Positions 62,310 to 64,000 of a stretch of 64,000 nt of DNA are shown here, piece by piece (within the stretch, counting starts at the first letter, position 1; the number at the start of each line of letters is the position of its first letter). The notes beneath the pieces are model-generated. The model was not told the DNA's origin. It ran no database searches and saw only the letters and a program-made list of their open reading frames with translations. The translations under genes and the position numbers were made by a program. The DNA lies in the NCBI GenBank assembly GCA_012270555.1, contig JAAXIC010000008.1, positions 110,567 to 174,566 of the forward strand, given 5' to 3'. The stretch is from Chloroflexota bacterium (lineage in GTDB: Bacteria; Chloroflexota; UBA11872; VXOZ01).

Positions 62310-63035
62310 CTAGAGTTGGCTGGGCAGCAAGCGCATGTCAGGCACATAGGCTCGTGACGGCAGAGAGGCGACCATCAGGGCTGCTTTAGCGACGTCCTCT
62401 GGCTCGAGTGCTTTCGCCAAGACCTCCGGCGGCGTGGGGGTCGGCCTTTTCTCCACGAGCGGCGTATTGCAGAGACCGGGAAAGATCACCGTCACGCGGA
62501 TACCGTTCTCTTTTTCTTCTTCCATTGTCCCGTAAGCTAGCCCAGCCACACCGTGTTTCGAGGCTTGGTATGCCACACCGGAAACGTCGGGCCGCTGCAC
62601 CGCGCCGGAGGAATAGTGCACGATAAGCCCTTCGCCCTGCGCGCGCAATTGCGGGAGTATCGCGCGGGTCAGATTGAACGCTGCCGACAGATTCGTTGCC
62701 AGCATCATGTCCCAGTCAACCGGATCGAGCACGGTGAGCGCGCGCTGCTTGAGATTGGTGCCCACGCTATTTACAAGCACATCGACCTTGCCAAATTCTC
62801 CTACCGCTGCGTCCACGAGCGTTTGCGCGGACGCGCGGTCGGTGGCATCCGTAGAGACAGCGAGCGCGGCTCCGCCTGCCGCATTAACTTCATCCGCAAG
62901 GCCTGCAAGCGCATCGGCGCTGCGGGCACCGAGTACAACCCTTGCCCCCTGAGCGGCAAAAAGCCGCGCGGTGGCCGCGCCCATGCCGCTACTCGCGCCC
63001 GCAATAATCGCTACCTTACCGTCAAGCAACTGCAT
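62310..63035 (-). CDS. Short-chain dehydrogenase/reductase
   Basis: A 241-residue classical SDR: GASSGMGAATARLFA (cofactor site), VNSVGTN in place of NNAG, Ser in VHYSSGAVQRP, the catalytic Tyr/Lys in YQASK and a C-terminal truncated tail SRAYVPDMRLL. NADP preference is suggested by the Arg after the second strand (GARSADAL). Substrate not known. It starts at ATG 63035. Confidence 0.9.
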   Translation of the reverse strand: MQLLDGKVAIIAGASSGMGAATARLFAAQGARVVLGARSADALAGLADEVNAAGGAALAVSTDATDRASAQTLVDAAVGEFGKVDVLVNSVGTNLKQRALTVLDPVDWDMMLATNLSAAFNLTRAILPQLRAQGEGLIVHYSSGAVQRPDVSGVAYQASKHGVAGLAYGTMEEEKENGIRVTVIFPGLCNTPLVEKRPTPTPPEVLAKALEPEDVAKAALMVASLPSRAYVPDMRLLPSQL

Positions 63036-63423
63036 AGAGTATCTCCCTTTTCTCGTCAGCGCATAGACTTTGGCTTTTATGCTTATTCGGTCACCGCCCC
63101 GGTGTCATCTGCCAAGACATCAGACCGGAATTCTCGTCTCGCGAGTCCGCACTAGAGACTATACCGCATTTGTATAACTGACTCCTTTGCACAAGGGGCC
63201 AGCAGCGAAATCGGTAACGACTCTTGACCGATGACCGTGCCCCGGATGCATTTTCCCTCCAAAGCAAGGGCATCAACAGACCGAACGTCGCACCCGCGCA
63301 AAGCATGCGGATCACCAGTGTGTAACCCAGATTACGCAGGGAATGAGGCGAATATGGTAACTTGGACACTGAAGCGCACGATCCACCTCACTTTAAGAGA
63401 GAACACACACAAGGTAAACAGGG
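63036..63423. other. Intergenic region between divergent SDR and thioredoxin genes
   Basis: 388 bases. No repeat, RNA gene or convincing promoter can be named. A purine-rich GGTAAACAGGG stretch stands before the TlpA-like start codon. Confidence 0.45.
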
Positions 63424-63969
63424 ATGAAGCGAGGGCCGCTCCGCACACTGGTTGTGATCCTAGCCATATTAGTCGCCACGATTGCGGTTTCGTTTCTGCT
63501 GCAACTGCGCGACTCCCTGCTCGACCGTCTGCCCGGCCTGCCGGAGGCGGTGCCAACCCAAGGGGAAGCGGCCCCGGACTTCACGCTGGAAACGCTGGAT
63601 GGTGAGACCGTTTCCCTCAGCGACTACCGCGGCCGGCCGGTAGTGCTCAACTTTTGGGCCACGTGGTGCGTGCCGTGCCGCGAGGAAATGCCTCTCTTGC
63701 AAGAGACGTACGAGGCACACCAAGCGGAGGGTCTCGTCATACTCGGGGTGAATGTGCGCGAAAACCCTGAGGCGGTCAGGCGGTTCTTGGGCGAAGTTGG
63801 CGTGGACTTTCCGGTTGTACTCGACCCCGACGTTGCCGTCGTGAATCGCTATCTTGTCACCAGCCTGCCCATGACGTTCTTCATTGACCGCGAAGGCCAG
63901 TTGCGGACCCTGGTAGTGGGCGGCATGAACAAGACTATTCTGGACGAACGCCTGGCGACCATACTTTGA
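63424..63969 (+). CDS. TlpA/ResA-like membrane-anchored thiol-disulfide oxidoreductase
   Basis: A 181-residue thioredoxin-fold protein with an uncleaved N-terminal membrane anchor (8-27). The redox site is WCVPC (Cys82, Cys85), and the cis-proline follows in TSLPMTFFID. It is the TlpA/ResA/CcmG group, which reduces disulfides, often apocytochrome c haem-binding cysteines, on the outer side of the membrane. That fits the cytochrome-using respiratory complex in the window, but no ccm gene is adjacent. The gene ends 31 bases before the window edge. Confidence 0.92.
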   Translation: MKRGPLRTLVVILAILVATIAVSFLLQLRDSLLDRLPGLPEAVPTQGEAAPDFTLETLDGETVSLSDYRGRPVVLNFWATWCVPCREEMPLLQETYEAHQAEGLVILGVNVRENPEAVRRFLGEVGVDFPVVLDPDVAVVNRYLVTSLPMTFFIDREGQLRTLVVGGMNKTILDERLATIL

Positions 63970-64000
63970 CATGGATGTCATTCCTGTAAGTGTCAGGTAA

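Overview
The window looks like a chromosomal segment of a Chloroflexota bacterium (basis: inference). It has GC-rich coding, alternative complex III (ACIII) genes, a threonyl-tRNA synthetase without the TGS domain, a SpoIID/LytB protein carrying the FGYP-type repeats common in that phylum, and several proteins that join signalling domains to beta-propellers. The class cannot be told from this sequence alone. I found no rRNA, tRNA, CRISPR array, phage or insertion sequence.

Layout. 1-5624: quinol-oxidising complex (ACIII-type): the end of a molybdopterin-like subunit, an FeS subunit, two NrfD-type membrane subunits, ActD, a lipoprotein monohaem cytochrome c and a small membrane protein, closed by a terminator. 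5.7-10.5 kb: inverted REP-like repeats, a rhodanese, a propeller lipoprotein and a SpoIID-like protein. 10.8-13 kb: thrS behind a leader that reads as a transcription attenuator. 13-18.8 kb: larA-like racemase, then a minus-strand cluster thiL-tsaE-tsaB-rimI-tsaD (t6A tRNA modification). 19-24.2 kb: M42 peptidase, thiD, a CoA-binding protein, dnaN with a hairpin in its leader, and a nitrilase-type amidase. 24.3-30.5 kb: catabolic genes (DapA-like lyase, phosphodiesterase, Gfo/Idh dehydrogenase, flavin reductase, sulfatase). 30.6-38.9 kb: infC with a probable AUA start, pdxS-pdxT, a degenerate PP2C/propeller membrane protein, obg and a response regulator. 39-46 kb: a second catabolic block (sugar kinase, Gfo/Idh, two TIM-barrel isomerases, LDH2- and SDR-type dehydrogenases) plus a 3-methyladenine glycosylase. 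46-53 kb: a membrane-tethered ECF-like sigma factor fused to a propeller, two MFS transporters, a Nif3-like protein and a GT9 glycosyltransferase. 53-59.7 kb: formate dehydrogenase locus. 59.9-64 kb: a phosphoesterase/PQQ-propeller fusion, an SDR and a TlpA-like thioredoxin.

The most striking locus is the formate dehydrogenase. The catalytic gene has an in-frame TGA at the active-site Cys/Sec position, followed at the expected distance by a hairpin with a GGUCU loop, so it is best read as a selenoprotein. That gene lacks the N-terminal FeS domains normally found on the same polypeptide. Those domains, up to the molybdopterin-proximal [4Fe-4S] cluster, are the separate last gene of the operon, beyond a NuoE-NuoF fusion. 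The large subunit is therefore split and its parts stand in permuted order. mobA and fdhD flank the operon, which fits a bis-MGD enzyme feeding electrons from formate to NAD+.

Other points worth attention are the IF3 gene with an AUA start after a perfect Shine-Dalgarno sequence, an ActB-like gene split by two tandem in-frame TAG codons, the three-segment attenuator before thrS, and two families of short dispersed palindromic repeats.
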